From Actinophytocola xinjiangensis (GTDB lineage Bacteria > Actinomycetota > Actinomycetes > Mycobacteriales > Pseudonocardiaceae): 64,000 bases of DNA. Positions 1 to 7,823 of this stretch are shown piece after piece; positions within the stretch are counted from its first letter, which is position 1; each line of letters begins with the position of its first letter. The position numbers and the translations under genes are program-made. The notes under the pieces are model-generated. The model searched no databases. It was not told the origin of the DNA and was given only the letters and a program-made list of their open reading frames with translations. The stretch is taken from the NCBI RefSeq assembly GCF_001921215.1, contig NZ_MSIF01000008.1:248001-312000 (forward strand), written 5' to 3'.

Positions 1-474
1 CGCGGTGTCCAGGATGTCGCGCACCTGACCCTCGGTCCGCGAGGTGTGCACGGCCGACACCAGCACCCCGGCGTCCTCGACGGCCAGGTGGAGGCGGTGG
101 TTGACCGACGCGACGCCGCCGGCCCCGGCGGCGGTCGTGGTGCGCGCGGTGTCGGCGGTGGCCGTGGCGGCGGTTTCCCTGTCCAGTGCGGAGATCACCA
201 GCCCGGCGGTGCGTCCGCCGGAGATGGTGGCCGGGCAGTCGAGGACGTCGCCGGGGGTGCCGAGGTAGACGGCCGGGGTGTCGAACCGGACGCAGGCGGC
301 GGGATCGGCGTCCAGGTCCACCACCCGCCAGGAGTCGGGGACCTCGACCTGGTAGCCGTGGTAGCTCACCGCGCGGGTCCCGGGGTCGGCCAGTGCCGTG
401 ACGGTCACCGCCCCGGCCGCCGGCACGACCGCCGCGATCACCGCCACGAGCAGCCGCTTCGATCGTCGTGCCAT
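1..474 (-). CDS. Secreted protein, 3' part missing (possible DUF1906-type glycoside hydrolase-like protein)
   Basis: This minus-strand reading frame starts at ATG 474 and runs off the window at position 1, leaving 158 residues. An AGGGAGGAG ribosome site sits just upstream (about 482-490). The N-terminus is a clear signal peptide: Arg/Lys-rich (MARRSKR), then an Ala/Val core, with probable cleavage after ALA near residue 29. The mature part opens with a segment reading YHGYQVEVPDSW and later CVRFDTPAVYLG. From memory this resembles the region before the DUF1906 (Rv2525c-like) domain of actinobacterial exported proteins, but that domain would lie outside the window, so the family call is tentative. 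It is divergent from the iron importer, and nothing here links it to iron. Confidence 0.6.
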   Translation of the reverse strand, partial: MARRSKRLLVAVIAAVVPAAGAVTVTALADPGTRAVSYHGYQVEVPDSWRVVDLDADPAACVRFDTPAVYLGTPGDVLDCPATISGGRTAGLVISALDRETAATATADTARTTTAAGAGGVASVNHRLHLAVEDAGVLVSAVHTSRTEGQVRDILDTA

Positions 475-621
475 GGAAACGCTCCTCCCTGTGGGGTGGG
501 TCCCACCGCACCATCCCAGACACGGGGCCCAGATGTCCAGAATTCACCCGATAGAGTCATTTTCGGTAATCTTCCGACTTTCGCAGGTTGTCAGAAACGC
601 CACGGCCACCTACGGGGGAGG

Positions 622-640
622 CTTTGTTAGCCTCACCTAA
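622..640 (+). promoter_or_regulatory. Iron box (IdeR/DmdR1-type operator) of importer 1
   Basis: The 19-mer CTTTGTTAGCCTCACCTAA matches about 15 of 19 positions of the actinobacterial iron box TTAGGTTAGSCTAACCTAA, and its right half is nearly perfect. It ends 22 bases before the GTG chosen for the first permease, so an iron-loaded DtxR/IdeR-family repressor bound here would block transcription of the importer. A TTGTCA at 588-593 could be a -35 element, but no convincing -10 was found. Confidence 0.75.
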
Positions 641-662
641 GTTTCTTGGGAGGCGGTGGCGG

Positions 663-1676
663 GTGGTGTCCACAGCGGCCTTACCCGTGCGGCGGGCGGC
701 GCGGGTGTGGTGGTGGCTCGGCGGGGCCGCGCTGGTCCTCGTCGCGCTGTCGGCGGTGAGCCTGCTCGTCGGGTCCAAGGCCATTCCGGTCGCGACGGTC
801 CTCGACGCGCTGACCGCCTTCGACCCGACGAACAACGACCACCTGTTCGTCCGGGAGGAACGGCTGCCCAGGACGCTGCTCGGGCTGCTCGTGGGCATCG
901 GACTGGGGCTGGCCGGAACCGTGATGCAGGCCGTCGCCCGCAACCCGCTGGCCGACCCCGGTGTGCTGGGGATCAACGCCGGCGCCTCGTTCCTGGTGGT
1001 CGTCGGGATCACCGTGTTCGGGGTCGGCTCACTGTCGGGCTACGTCTGGTTCGCCTTCGCCGGGGCGCTGCTGGCGACCGTGCTCGTCTACGGCGTCGGC
1101 GCGCTGGGCCGCGAGGGCGCGACGGCCGTCAAGATCGCACTGTCCGGCGCGGCGGCCAACGCGGCGTTCGTGTCGCTGACCACCACCGTGCTGCTGTCCG
1201 ACACCGACGCCTTCGAACGATTCCGGCTCTGGCAGGTCGGCTCGCTGGCCGGCCGCGACGGCGAGGTCCTCGCCCAGGTGGCGCCGTTCCTGATCGCCGG
1301 GGCCGTGCTGGCGGTGGCCTCCGGGCGGCTGCTCAACACCCTGACCCTCGGTGACGACGTGGCCAGAGGGCTCGGGCAGAACGTCGCGCTCGCCCGGGTG
1401 ATCGCCGGGGTGACGGTCGTCCTGCTGGCCGGCGCGGCGACCGCCGCCGCCGGGCCGATCGCGTTCGTCGGGCTGGCGGTGCCGCCGGTGGCGCGGATGG
1501 TCGCCGGCACCGACCACCGGATCGTGCTGCCGGCCGCGCTGCTGTTCGCGCCGATCCTGGTGCTGGTGGCCGACATCGTGGGCCGCGTGGTCGCCCGGCC
1601 GGGCGAGGTGCAGGTGGGGATCGTCACGGCGGTACTCGGCGCTCCGGTGTTCATCGCGCTGGTGCGGCGCCGATGA
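663..1676 (+). CDS. Siderophore ABC transporter permease, FecCD family (importer 1, first subunit)
   Basis: An inner-membrane permease of the FecCD/BtuC family, 337 residues, with many hydrophobic helices. The conserved FecCD stretch ARNPLADPGVLGINAGAS lies near residue 90. With the next permease it should form the channel for a ferric siderophore. I chose GTG 663 because GGGAGG (648-653) lies nine bases upstream; an in-frame TTG at 588 would place the iron box inside the coding region. A rare TTA leucine codon occurs at 681-683. The stop overlaps the next gene's ATG (ATGA), so the two are translationally coupled. The cargo is inferred from the iron box and neighbours. Confidence 0.93.
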   Translation: MVSTAALPVRRAARVWWWLGGAALVLVALSAVSLLVGSKAIPVATVLDALTAFDPTNNDHLFVREERLPRTLLGLLVGIGLGLAGTVMQAVARNPLADPGVLGINAGASFLVVVGITVFGVGSLSGYVWFAFAGALLATVLVYGVGALGREGATAVKIALSGAAANAAFVSLTTTVLLSDTDAFERFRLWQVGSLAGRDGEVLAQVAPFLIAGAVLAVASGRLLNTLTLGDDVARGLGQNVALARVIAGVTVVLLAGAATAAAGPIAFVGLAVPPVARMVAGTDHRIVLPAALLFAPILVLVADIVGRVVARPGEVQVGIVTAVLGAPVFIALVRRR

Positions 1677-2692
1677 CCCCGCGGGGAGTGGTCGGTGCCG
1701 TGCGCCGGCGGGCCAGGCTGGTCGCGCTGGTGCTCGCGCTCGTCGTGGCCGGGGCGTTCCTGCTGGCACTGAGCGTGGGCACGGCGTTCGTGTCGGTGCC
1801 CGACGTGCTGTCCACCCTGGCCGGTCAGGGCAGCGACGACACCAACTACATCGTGCTGGACCGGCGGCTGCCCCGGGCGCTGACCGCCGTCGGAGTCGGC
1901 ATCGGGTTCGGGCTCTCCGGCGCCATCCTGCAGAGCCTGCTCGGCAACCCGCTGGCCAGCCCCGACGTGATCGGCATCAGCGCGGGCGCGGGCACCGGGG
2001 CGGTCGTCGCGATCGTGGTGTTCGGGCTGAGCGGCCCCGGGGTCGCCGGGGCGGCGCTGGCCGGGGCGCTGGGCACGGCGCTGGCGATGTACCTGCTGGC
2101 CTGGCGGGACGGGGTCACCGGCTACCGGCTGGTGCTGGTCGGCATCGGGCTGGCGGCGATCCTGCTGTCGGTCACCAGCTACCTGATGACCCGCTCCCAG
2201 GTCACCAGCGCACAGAGCGCCCTGGTCTGGCTGACCGGCAGCCTCAACAACAGCGCCTGGGCCAAGCTCACGCCGCTCGCGGTGGCGCTGGCCGTGCTGG
2301 CGCCGCTGACCGTGGCGGGGTCGCGGGCGCTGGACCTCATCGGGTTCGGCGACGACACCGCCAGCGGGCTGGGCGTCCCGGTGCGGCGCGCCCGGTTCGG
2401 GCTGCTGCTGTGCGCGGTGGCCCTGGCCGGCACGGCGACCGCGGCGGCCGGGCCGATCGCGTTCGTCGCGCTGCTCGCCGCGCCGATCGGCCGGCGGCTG
2501 GCCGGTGGCGGCGGGCCGGCGCTGCTGGCTTCGGCGCTCGTCGGCGCGGCGATCGTGGTGCTGGCCGATGTCGCCGCCCAGCACACCCCCGGCCTGCCGC
2601 AGGTCCCGGTCGGCGTGCTGACCGGGGCGATCGGCGCGCCCTACCTGCTGGTCCTGCTGGCCAGGACGAACCGAGGAGGCCACGGCGGATGA
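1673..2692 (+). CDS. Siderophore ABC transporter permease, FecCD family (importer 1, second subunit)
   Basis: The second FecCD-family permease, 339 residues, with a positively charged N-terminus followed by alternating hydrophobic helices. The family motif GNPLASPDVIGISAGAGTGA is near residue 90, and GPIAFVALLAAPIGRRL lies late in the protein where it would contact the ATPase. It starts at the ATG overlapping the upstream stop and itself overlaps the ATPase start by four bases. A permease pair followed by an ATPase and a binding lipoprotein is the usual order of hydroxamate and mixed-ligand siderophore importers. Confidence 0.93.
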   Translation: MTPRGVVGAVRRRARLVALVLALVVAGAFLLALSVGTAFVSVPDVLSTLAGQGSDDTNYIVLDRRLPRALTAVGVGIGFGLSGAILQSLLGNPLASPDVIGISAGAGTGAVVAIVVFGLSGPGVAGAALAGALGTALAMYLLAWRDGVTGYRLVLVGIGLAAILLSVTSYLMTRSQVTSAQSALVWLTGSLNNSAWAKLTPLAVALAVLAPLTVAGSRALDLIGFGDDTASGLGVPVRRARFGLLLCAVALAGTATAAAGPIAFVALLAAPIGRRLAGGGGPALLASALVGAAIVVLADVAAQHTPGLPQVPVGVLTGAIGAPYLLVLLARTNRGGHGG

Positions 2693-3498
2693 CCGAGACA
2701 CACACCCTGACCGCCACCGGCCTGCGGCTGGCCTACGACGGCCGCGACGTCGTGGCCGACCTCACCCTGGCCGTGCCACCCGGACGGGTCACCATGATCG
2801 TCGGGCCGAACGCGTGCGGGAAGTCGACCCTGCTGCGCGGGCTGGCCCGGCTGCTGGCCCCGGCGGCGGGCGTGGTGGAACTCGACGGGCGGGACATCCA
2901 CACGCTGTCCGGGCGCGCGGTGGCCACCGTGCTCGGCATCCTGCCGCAGACCCCGACCGCGCCCGAGGGCATCACCGCCGCCGACCTCGTCGGCCGGGGC
3001 CGCTACCCGCACCAGGGCTGGTTCCGCCGGTGGACGGCCGGCGACCAGGACGCGGTCACCGAGGCGATGCGCGCGACCGACACGCTGGACCTGGCCGCCC
3101 GCCCGGTCGCGGAGCTGTCCGGCGGGCAGCGGCAGCGGGTGTGGATCGCGATGGCGCTGGCCCAGCGCACCGACCTGCTGCTGCTCGACGAGCCGACCAC
3201 CTACCTCGACGTCGCCCACCAGGTCGAGGTGCTCGACCTGCTGCTCGACCTCAACCAGTCCACCGGCACCACCGTCGTGGTGGTGCTGCACGACCTGAAC
3301 CTGGCCTGCCGCTACGCCGACCACCTGATCGCGATGCGCGACGGCGCGATCCTCGCGCAGGGCCCGCCGGGCGAGGTGGTGACCGCCGAGGTCATCGAGC
3401 GGGTGTTCGGGCTGGCCTGCCGCATCATCCCCGACCCGCTGTCCGCGACCCCGATGGTCGTGCCGGTTGGCCGACACCGAATGGAGCACATGTCGTGA
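2689..3498 (+). CDS. Siderophore ABC transporter ATP-binding protein (importer 1)
   Basis: ATPase of 269 residues from the FecE/FhuC family. Walker A GPNACGKST is near residue 39, the ABC signature LSGGQRQRVW near 143, Walker B LLLLDEPTT near 164, and the switch histidine in VVVLHDLN near 200. It starts at ATG 2689, behind GAGGAGG at 2673-2679 and overlapping the upstream permease stop. Its end overlaps the GTG of the binding lipoprotein. It should power uptake through the two preceding permeases. It closely resembles the second ATPase at 33305-34159 (same GPNACGKST and PMVVP tail), so the two importers probably arose by duplication. Confidence 0.94.
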   Translation: MTETHTLTATGLRLAYDGRDVVADLTLAVPPGRVTMIVGPNACGKSTLLRGLARLLAPAAGVVELDGRDIHTLSGRAVATVLGILPQTPTAPEGITAADLVGRGRYPHQGWFRRWTAGDQDAVTEAMRATDTLDLAARPVAELSGGQRQRVWIAMALAQRTDLLLLDEPTTYLDVAHQVEVLDLLLDLNQSTGTTVVVVLHDLNLACRYADHLIAMRDGAILAQGPPGEVVTAEVIERVFGLACRIIPDPLSATPMVVPVGRHRMEHMS

Positions 3499-4445
3499 GA
3501 AAACTGTTGGTGGCACTGGTGTTCACCGGTCTGCTCGGCACCGCCTGCGGCCAGGTCGAGGAGACCGACACCCCGGCGGACGGCCCGACGGTGCAGACCC
3601 GGTTCGGCCCGGTGACCGTGCCGGCCGAGCCGAAGCGGGTGGTCGCGGTCGGCTGGTCGGACGCGGAGACCGCGCTGGCGCTGGGCGTGGCGCCGATCGC
3701 CGCGAGCGACTGGCTGGGCTTCGGCGGCGAGGGCGTCGGCCCGTGGGCGGCGAACCGGTACGGCAAGGCGCCAGTGATCCTGGGCACCCAGGAGCTGGAC
3801 TACGAGCAGATCCACGAGCTGGACCCGGACGTCATCCTCAACACCCGCTCGGACAACAACGAGGAGACCCACCGCGAGCTGTCCCGGATCGCGCCGACGG
3901 TCGCCGCGCCGCAGGACGTGATCGCCTACGGCACGACCTGGCGGCAGCAGGTGGAGCTGGTGGCGACCGCGCTGGGCAAGGAGGACGAGGGCGCGGCGCT
4001 GGTCGCGGAGGTCGAGGACAGCCTCGCGAAGGCCGCCGACGCGCACCCCGAGTTCGCCGGCAGGTCGGTCGCGGTCGGCGCGTACTTCTCCGACCAGTAC
4101 GGCGCCTACGTGCGCGGCGACGCCCGGGTCGACCTGATGGAGAGCCTCGGGTTCACCCTCAAACCCCAGATCCAGGCGTTGGCCACCGAGTCGTTCTACG
4201 TCGAGCTGGCCCGCGAACAGGTCGAGCTGCTCGACGCCGACCTGACCGTGGTGTTCCCCATCGGCGCCGACGCCTCGGCGCTGCGCTCGGACCGGGTGCT
4301 CAACCAGCTGCCCTCGGCCACCGCCGGCCACCTGGTCGTGCTGGACGACCCGGCGCTGATCTCGGCGTTCTCCAGCGGCTCCGCGCTGGGCACGCTGTAC
4401 GCGGTGGACAAGGCGGTTCCGCTGTTCGCCGAGGCGAGCGGCTGA
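3495..4445 (+). CDS. Iron-siderophore substrate-binding lipoprotein (importer 1)
   Basis: A 316-residue binding protein of the FecB/FepB class. It starts at GTG 3495, overlapping the ATPase stop. A Lys/Arg N-terminus and hydrophobic stretch end in GTACG, a lipobox-like site for lipid attachment, so it should be anchored outside the membrane. The mature protein has the family pattern: a region like PKRVVAVGWSDAETALALGV, then ELDPDVILN, and a C-terminal LVVLDD segment. It captures the ferric siderophore for the three upstream components. It ends one base before the convergent histidine kinase. No hairpin was seen between the two. Confidence 0.92.
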   Translation: MRKLLVALVFTGLLGTACGQVEETDTPADGPTVQTRFGPVTVPAEPKRVVAVGWSDAETALALGVAPIAASDWLGFGGEGVGPWAANRYGKAPVILGTQELDYEQIHELDPDVILNTRSDNNEETHRELSRIAPTVAAPQDVIAYGTTWRQQVELVATALGKEDEGAALVAEVEDSLAKAADAHPEFAGRSVAVGAYFSDQYGAYVRGDARVDLMESLGFTLKPQIQALATESFYVELAREQVELLDADLTVVFPIGADASALRSDRVLNQLPSATAGHLVVLDDPALISAFSSGSALGTLYAVDKAVPLFAEASG

Positions 4446-4446
4446 G

Positions 4447-5502
4447 TCACCCGCGCGGCAGGGTCACGACGATGCGCAGGCCGCCGGCGGAGCGCGGGAA
4501 GATCGTCAGCGTCCCGTCGTGGACCCCGGTGATGGTCCTGACGATCGTCAGGCCGAGACCGACGCCGGCCTGGTCGTGGCGGATCCGTTCGGTGCCGCGC
4601 CGGAACGGTTCGGTGAGCGTCGAGACGAACCGCTGGCTCAGCTCCGCGCCGGTGTTCTCGACGGTCAGCTCGACCGTGTCCTGGCCGGCACCGGTCGTCA
4701 CCAACACGGTGCCGCCGGCCGGCAGGTTGTGCACGATCGCGTTGTGCACCAGGTTGGTCGTGAGCTGGAGCAGCAGCGTCGGCGAGCCGAGCGCCGGGGC
4801 GAACTCGCCGGCGGTCTCCAGGGTGACCCCGCGCCCCTCGGCCAGCGGCAGCAGCGTCTCGGTCGCCTCCTCGGCCAGCAGCGACAGGTCGACCGGCTCG
4901 CGGCTGAACGAGCCCTGGTCGGCGCGGCTGAGCACCAGCAGCGCCTCGGTGAGGTCGATGGCCCTGGCGTTGACGACGTGCAGCCGGTCGACGAGTTCCG
5001 CGTGGTCCTGGGTGGGGTCGTTGCGGGCGACCTCCAGCAGGGTCTGCGAGATCGCCAGCGGGGTGCGCAGTTCGTGGGAGGCGTTGGCCGCGAATCTTCG
5101 CTGTTCGGCGACGTGCGCCTCCAGCCGGGTGAGCATGGTATCGAACGCGTCGGCCAGCTCACGGAACTCGTCCTGGTTGCCCTCGAGATTGATCCGGTGC
5201 GACAGCGACCCCTTGGCGGCCAGGCGGGTGGCCTCGGTGATGCGGCTCAGCGGCGCGAGCATCCGGTCGGCGAGCACCCAGCCGCCGAGCAGCCCGATGA
5301 CCAGCAGGAACAGCAGCATCGGGCCGGCGGCCGACACGAAGGTCCGCAGCACCAGGCCCCGGTTCGGCCACATGCCGGGGCGGTCCATCCCGCCGTTGGG
5401 CAGGAAGCGCAGCAGGTAGATCCAGACCAACGCGAGCAGCACGACCCCGCCGAGCATGAGGAAACCGGCGTAGCTGAGCGTGAGCTTGACGCGGGCGCTC
5501 AT
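4447..5502 (-). CDS. Sensor histidine kinase (VanS-like position)
   Basis: A membrane sensor kinase of 351 residues. Two hydrophobic segments (TM1 near residues 5-30, TM2 near 65-90) flank a short outer loop, followed by a HAMP linker. The H-box FAANASHELRTPL has its phospho-acceptor at about His143. An HNAIVHN N-box and GVGLGLTIV glycine box complete the ATP domain. I chose ATG 5502. A GTG at 5520, overlapping the regulator's stop, is an alternative, because a strong GGGGGAGGAC lies just before it. It is co-transcribed with the regulator and divergent from the D-Ala genes, so a cell-wall or antibiotic signal is likely; the ligand is unknown. Confidence 0.9.
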   Translation of the reverse strand: MSARVKLTLSYAGFLMLGGVVLLALVWIYLLRFLPNGGMDRPGMWPNRGLVLRTFVSAAGPMLLFLLVIGLLGGWVLADRMLAPLSRITEATRLAAKGSLSHRINLEGNQDEFRELADAFDTMLTRLEAHVAEQRRFAANASHELRTPLAISQTLLEVARNDPTQDHAELVDRLHVVNARAIDLTEALLVLSRADQGSFSREPVDLSLLAEEATETLLPLAEGRGVTLETAGEFAPALGSPTLLLQLTTNLVHNAIVHNLPAGGTVLVTTGAGQDTVELTVENTGAELSQRFVSTLTEPFRRGTERIRHDQAGVGLGLTIVRTITGVHDGTLTIFPRSAGGLRIVVTLPRG

Positions 5503-5512
5503 CCCCGGCGGT

Positions 5513-6208
5513 CTAGTCACGTCCTCCCCCAGCACGTCCGGCGTCGGCCGGGGTGTCGATGCGGTACCCGACACCGGGCACGGTGGCGATCACCCACGGC
5601 TCGCCGAGACGTTTGCGCAGCGCGGAGACGGTGATCCGCACGGCGTTGGTGAACGGGTCCGCGTTCTCGTCCCAGGCCAGCGCCAGCAGGTCCTCGGCGC
5701 TGACCACCCCGCCCTCGGCGGCGACCAGGACCTCCAGTACCGCGAACTGTTTGCGGGTCAGCGCGACGTAGCGGCCGTCGCGGAAGACCTCGCGGCGGAA
5801 CGGGTCCACCCGCAGCCCGGCGATCTCGCGCACCGGCGGGCGGCTGTGCGCGCGCCGCCGGTCCAGCGCGCGCAGCCGCAGCACGAGCTCCCGCAGCGCG
5901 AACGGCTTGGTCAGGTAGTCGTCGGCGCCGAGCTCGAACCCGGTGGCCTTGTCGTCGAGCCGGTCGGCGGCGGTCAGCATGAGGATCGGCATCCCGCTGC
6001 CGGAGGCGACGATGCGCCGGGCGATCTCGTCGCCGGACGGCCCGGGGATGTCCCGGTCCAGCACGGCGATGTGATATGTGTTCACGCTCAGTAGTTCCAG
6101 GGCGGTGTCCCCGTCCCCGGCGATGTCCGCGGCGATCGCCTCCAGGCGCAGCCCGTCGCGGATCGCCTCCGCCATGTAGGGCTCGTCCTCGACGATCAGC
6201 ACCCTCAT
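5513..6208 (-). CDS. OmpR-family response regulator (VanR-like position)
   Basis: A 231-residue response regulator. The receiver domain has the acidic pair VEDEP at 7-10, phospho-acceptor Asp51 (AVLDRDIPG), Thr79 and Lys101 (LTKPF). The C-terminal winged helix has typical OmpR features: LTRKQFAVLEVLV, then VRITVSALRKRL and VPGVGYRID. It precedes the kinase gene in one operon and is divergent from the D,D-peptidase/racemase/ligase genes, with an inverted repeat in the shared 86-bp promoter region. That layout makes those genes its most likely targets. This is inferred from position. Confidence 0.93.
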   Translation of the reverse strand: MRVLIVEDEPYMAEAIRDGLRLEAIAADIAGDGDTALELLSVNTYHIAVLDRDIPGPSGDEIARRIVASGSGMPILMLTAADRLDDKATGFELGADDYLTKPFALRELVLRLRALDRRRAHSRPPVREIAGLRVDPFRREVFRDGRYVALTRKQFAVLEVLVAAEGGVVSAEDLLALAWDENADPFTNAVRITVSALRKRLGEPWVIATVPGVGYRIDTPADAGRAGGGRD

Positions 6209-6223
6209 GTCCGCATGCTACGA

Positions 6224-6242
6224 GCCGGCGCCTATCGCCGGC
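6224..6242. promoter_or_regulatory. Inverted repeat in the divergent promoter region, candidate regulator site
   Basis: Perfect 7-bp arms GCCGGCG (6224-6230) and CGCCGGC (6236-6242) are separated by CCTAT. The right-hand CGCCGGCA recurs at 6262-6269, 26 bp on, as a direct repeat. OmpR-type regulators often bind repeats in such positions. GCCGGC-type words are common in this DNA, so the assignment is weak. Confidence 0.35.
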
Positions 6243-6294
6243 ATATCGGAAACCGCGTACGCGCCGGCAACACGCCACCCCCTTGACTCCCCGC

Positions 6295-6735
6295 ATGATC
6301 ACCAGCGACGGCGCGGTCCCGGCCGGCACGACGGTCTTCGCCGACCACGTCCCGGGAGTCGCCAACCTCGCCCCGGCCCTGCTCGACGCCCTGCGCCGGG
6401 CCGCCACGGACGCCGCCAACGACGGCATCGTGTTCCACGTCACCAGCGGCTGGCGGACCCCGGAGTACCAGGACCGGTTGCTCCGCGAGGCGGTCGCCCG
6501 CCACGGGTCGGAGGAGGCGGCGGCCCGCTGGGTGGCGCCGGCCAAGACCTCGGCGCACGTGTCGGGCGACGCGGTCGACCTCGGCCCGGCTGAGGCGACG
6601 GCGTGGCTGTCCGCGCACGGCGCCGGCTACGGGCTGTACCAGATCTACCGCAACGAGCCGTGGCACTACGAGCTGCGCTCCGAGGCGGTCGGCATGTACG
6701 CCGACCCGTCGCACGACCCGAGACTGTGGCCGTGA
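6295..6735 (+). CDS. VanY-type D-alanyl-D-alanine peptidase (M15 family)
   Basis: A small zinc peptidase of 146 residues. The M15 motifs are all present: SGWRTPEYQ near 51, SAHVSGDAVDL giving zinc ligands His88 and Asp95, and EPWHYE giving catalytic Glu121 and zinc ligand His124. It should cleave D-Ala-D-Ala from peptidoglycan precursors or the dipeptide itself. There is no signal peptide or membrane segment, unlike many VanY proteins and more like the cytoplasmic VanXY type. The ATG has no visible ribosome site, so a leaderless transcript is possible. It heads a three-gene unit with the racemase and ligase, overlapping the former. Confidence 0.85.
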   Translation: MITSDGAVPAGTTVFADHVPGVANLAPALLDALRRAATDAANDGIVFHVTSGWRTPEYQDRLLREAVARHGSEEAAARWVAPAKTSAHVSGDAVDLGPAEATAWLSAHGAGYGLYQIYRNEPWHYELRSEAVGMYADPSHDPRLWP

Positions 6736-7823
6736 CGGCCGCCCTGGGAACGGCCCTGGATCCGCCGACGCTGCGCACGCTGCCCGACGCGGTGGCGGCC
6801 AACGTGGCGACCGCCCTGGCCAGGACCCGCTCGCGGATGATGGCGGTGGTCAAGGCCGACGGCTACGGCCACGGTGCTCTCGCCGTGGCCAGGGCGGCGG
6901 TCGCGGCCGGGGTGGACTGGCTCGGCACGACCGAGGTCGCGCAGGCGCTCGCGCTGCGAGCGGCCGGGCTGACCGTGCCGATCCTGACCTGGCTCAACCC
7001 GTCCGGTGTGGACGCGCAGGCCGCGGCGGCCGGGCAGATCGACGTCGCCGTCGGGTCGGTGGACGCGCTGGAGGCGTTGGGCGGCGCCCCGGTCCGGGTG
7101 CACCTGCACCTGGACACCGGGATGGCCAGGGAGGGCTGCCCCGTCGGCGAATGGGACACGCTGGTGGAAGCGGCGCGGCGCGGCGGCGTCCGGGTCGTGG
7201 GCCTGATGGGACACCTGCCGCTGGCCGACCGGGCCGACCCGGCGGCGAACGCCCCGGCCGTGGCGCGGCTGCGCGCGGCCGGGCGGGCGCTGGTGCGGGC
7301 CGGGTTCGCCGCGCCGCTCACCCACCTGGCCGCGACCTCGGCGACGCTGACCGACCCGTCGACGCACTTCGACCTGGTGCGGGTGGGCGCCGGGCTGGTC
7401 GGGATCGACCCGTCCGGGACGGTCGGGCTGCGCGGCGCGGCGAGCCTGACCGCGCCGGTCACGCACAGCACGACCGTCGGCGCGGGGACACCCGTCGGCT
7501 ACGGCGGCACCCAGGTCACCGCCCGGCGGACGAACCTGGCCGTCGTGCCGCTCGGCTACGCCGACGGGATCCCCCGGGAGCTCTCGCCGGAGGCGGCCGT
7601 GGCGATCCACGGGCGGCGCCACCGGGTGGTGGGCCGGGTCTCGATGGACCAGCTCGTCGTCGACACCGGCGACCGGCGGGTCTCCCCCGGCACGACCGCC
7701 ACCGTGTTCGGCCCCGGCGGCGGGGAGACGCCGACCATCCACGACTGGGCCCGCTGGGCCGGCACCATCCCGCACACCATCGTCACCGGCATCGGGCCAC
7801 GAGTGAGAAGGACGATCGCATGA
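6732..7823 (+). CDS. alr: Alanine (or serine) racemase, PLP-dependent
   Basis: A fold-type III PLP racemase of 363 residues. The PLP lysine is in AVVKADGYGHG (Lys41 from the GTG start), with the C-terminal GRVSMDQLVVDTGD element of alanine racemases and a VGYGG segment at the usual position of the catalytic Tyr. GTG 6732 overlaps the peptidase stop as GTGA. It would supply D-Ala (or D-Ser) to the next gene's ligase. Enterococcal VanT serine racemases carry an N-terminal membrane domain; this one is soluble, so substrate cannot be decided from architecture. Confidence 0.9.
   Translation: MTAALGTALDPPTLRTLPDAVAANVATALARTRSRMMAVVKADGYGHGALAVARAAVAAGVDWLGTTEVAQALALRAAGLTVPILTWLNPSGVDAQAAAAGQIDVAVGSVDALEALGGAPVRVHLHLDTGMAREGCPVGEWDTLVEAARRGGVRVVGLMGHLPLADRADPAANAPAVARLRAAGRALVRAGFAAPLTHLAATSATLTDPSTHFDLVRVGAGLVGIDPSGTVGLRGAASLTAPVTHSTTVGAGTPVGYGGTQVTARRTNLAVVPLGYADGIPRELSPEAAVAIHGRRHRVVGRVSMDQLVVDTGDRRVSPGTTATVFGPGGGETPTIHDWARWAGTIPHTIVTGIGPRVRRTIA

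Noticed and set aside
588-662. Upstream TTG start for the first permease
   Set aside because: It would place the iron box inside the coding region and has no ribosome site; GTG 663 has GGGAGG nine bases upstream.
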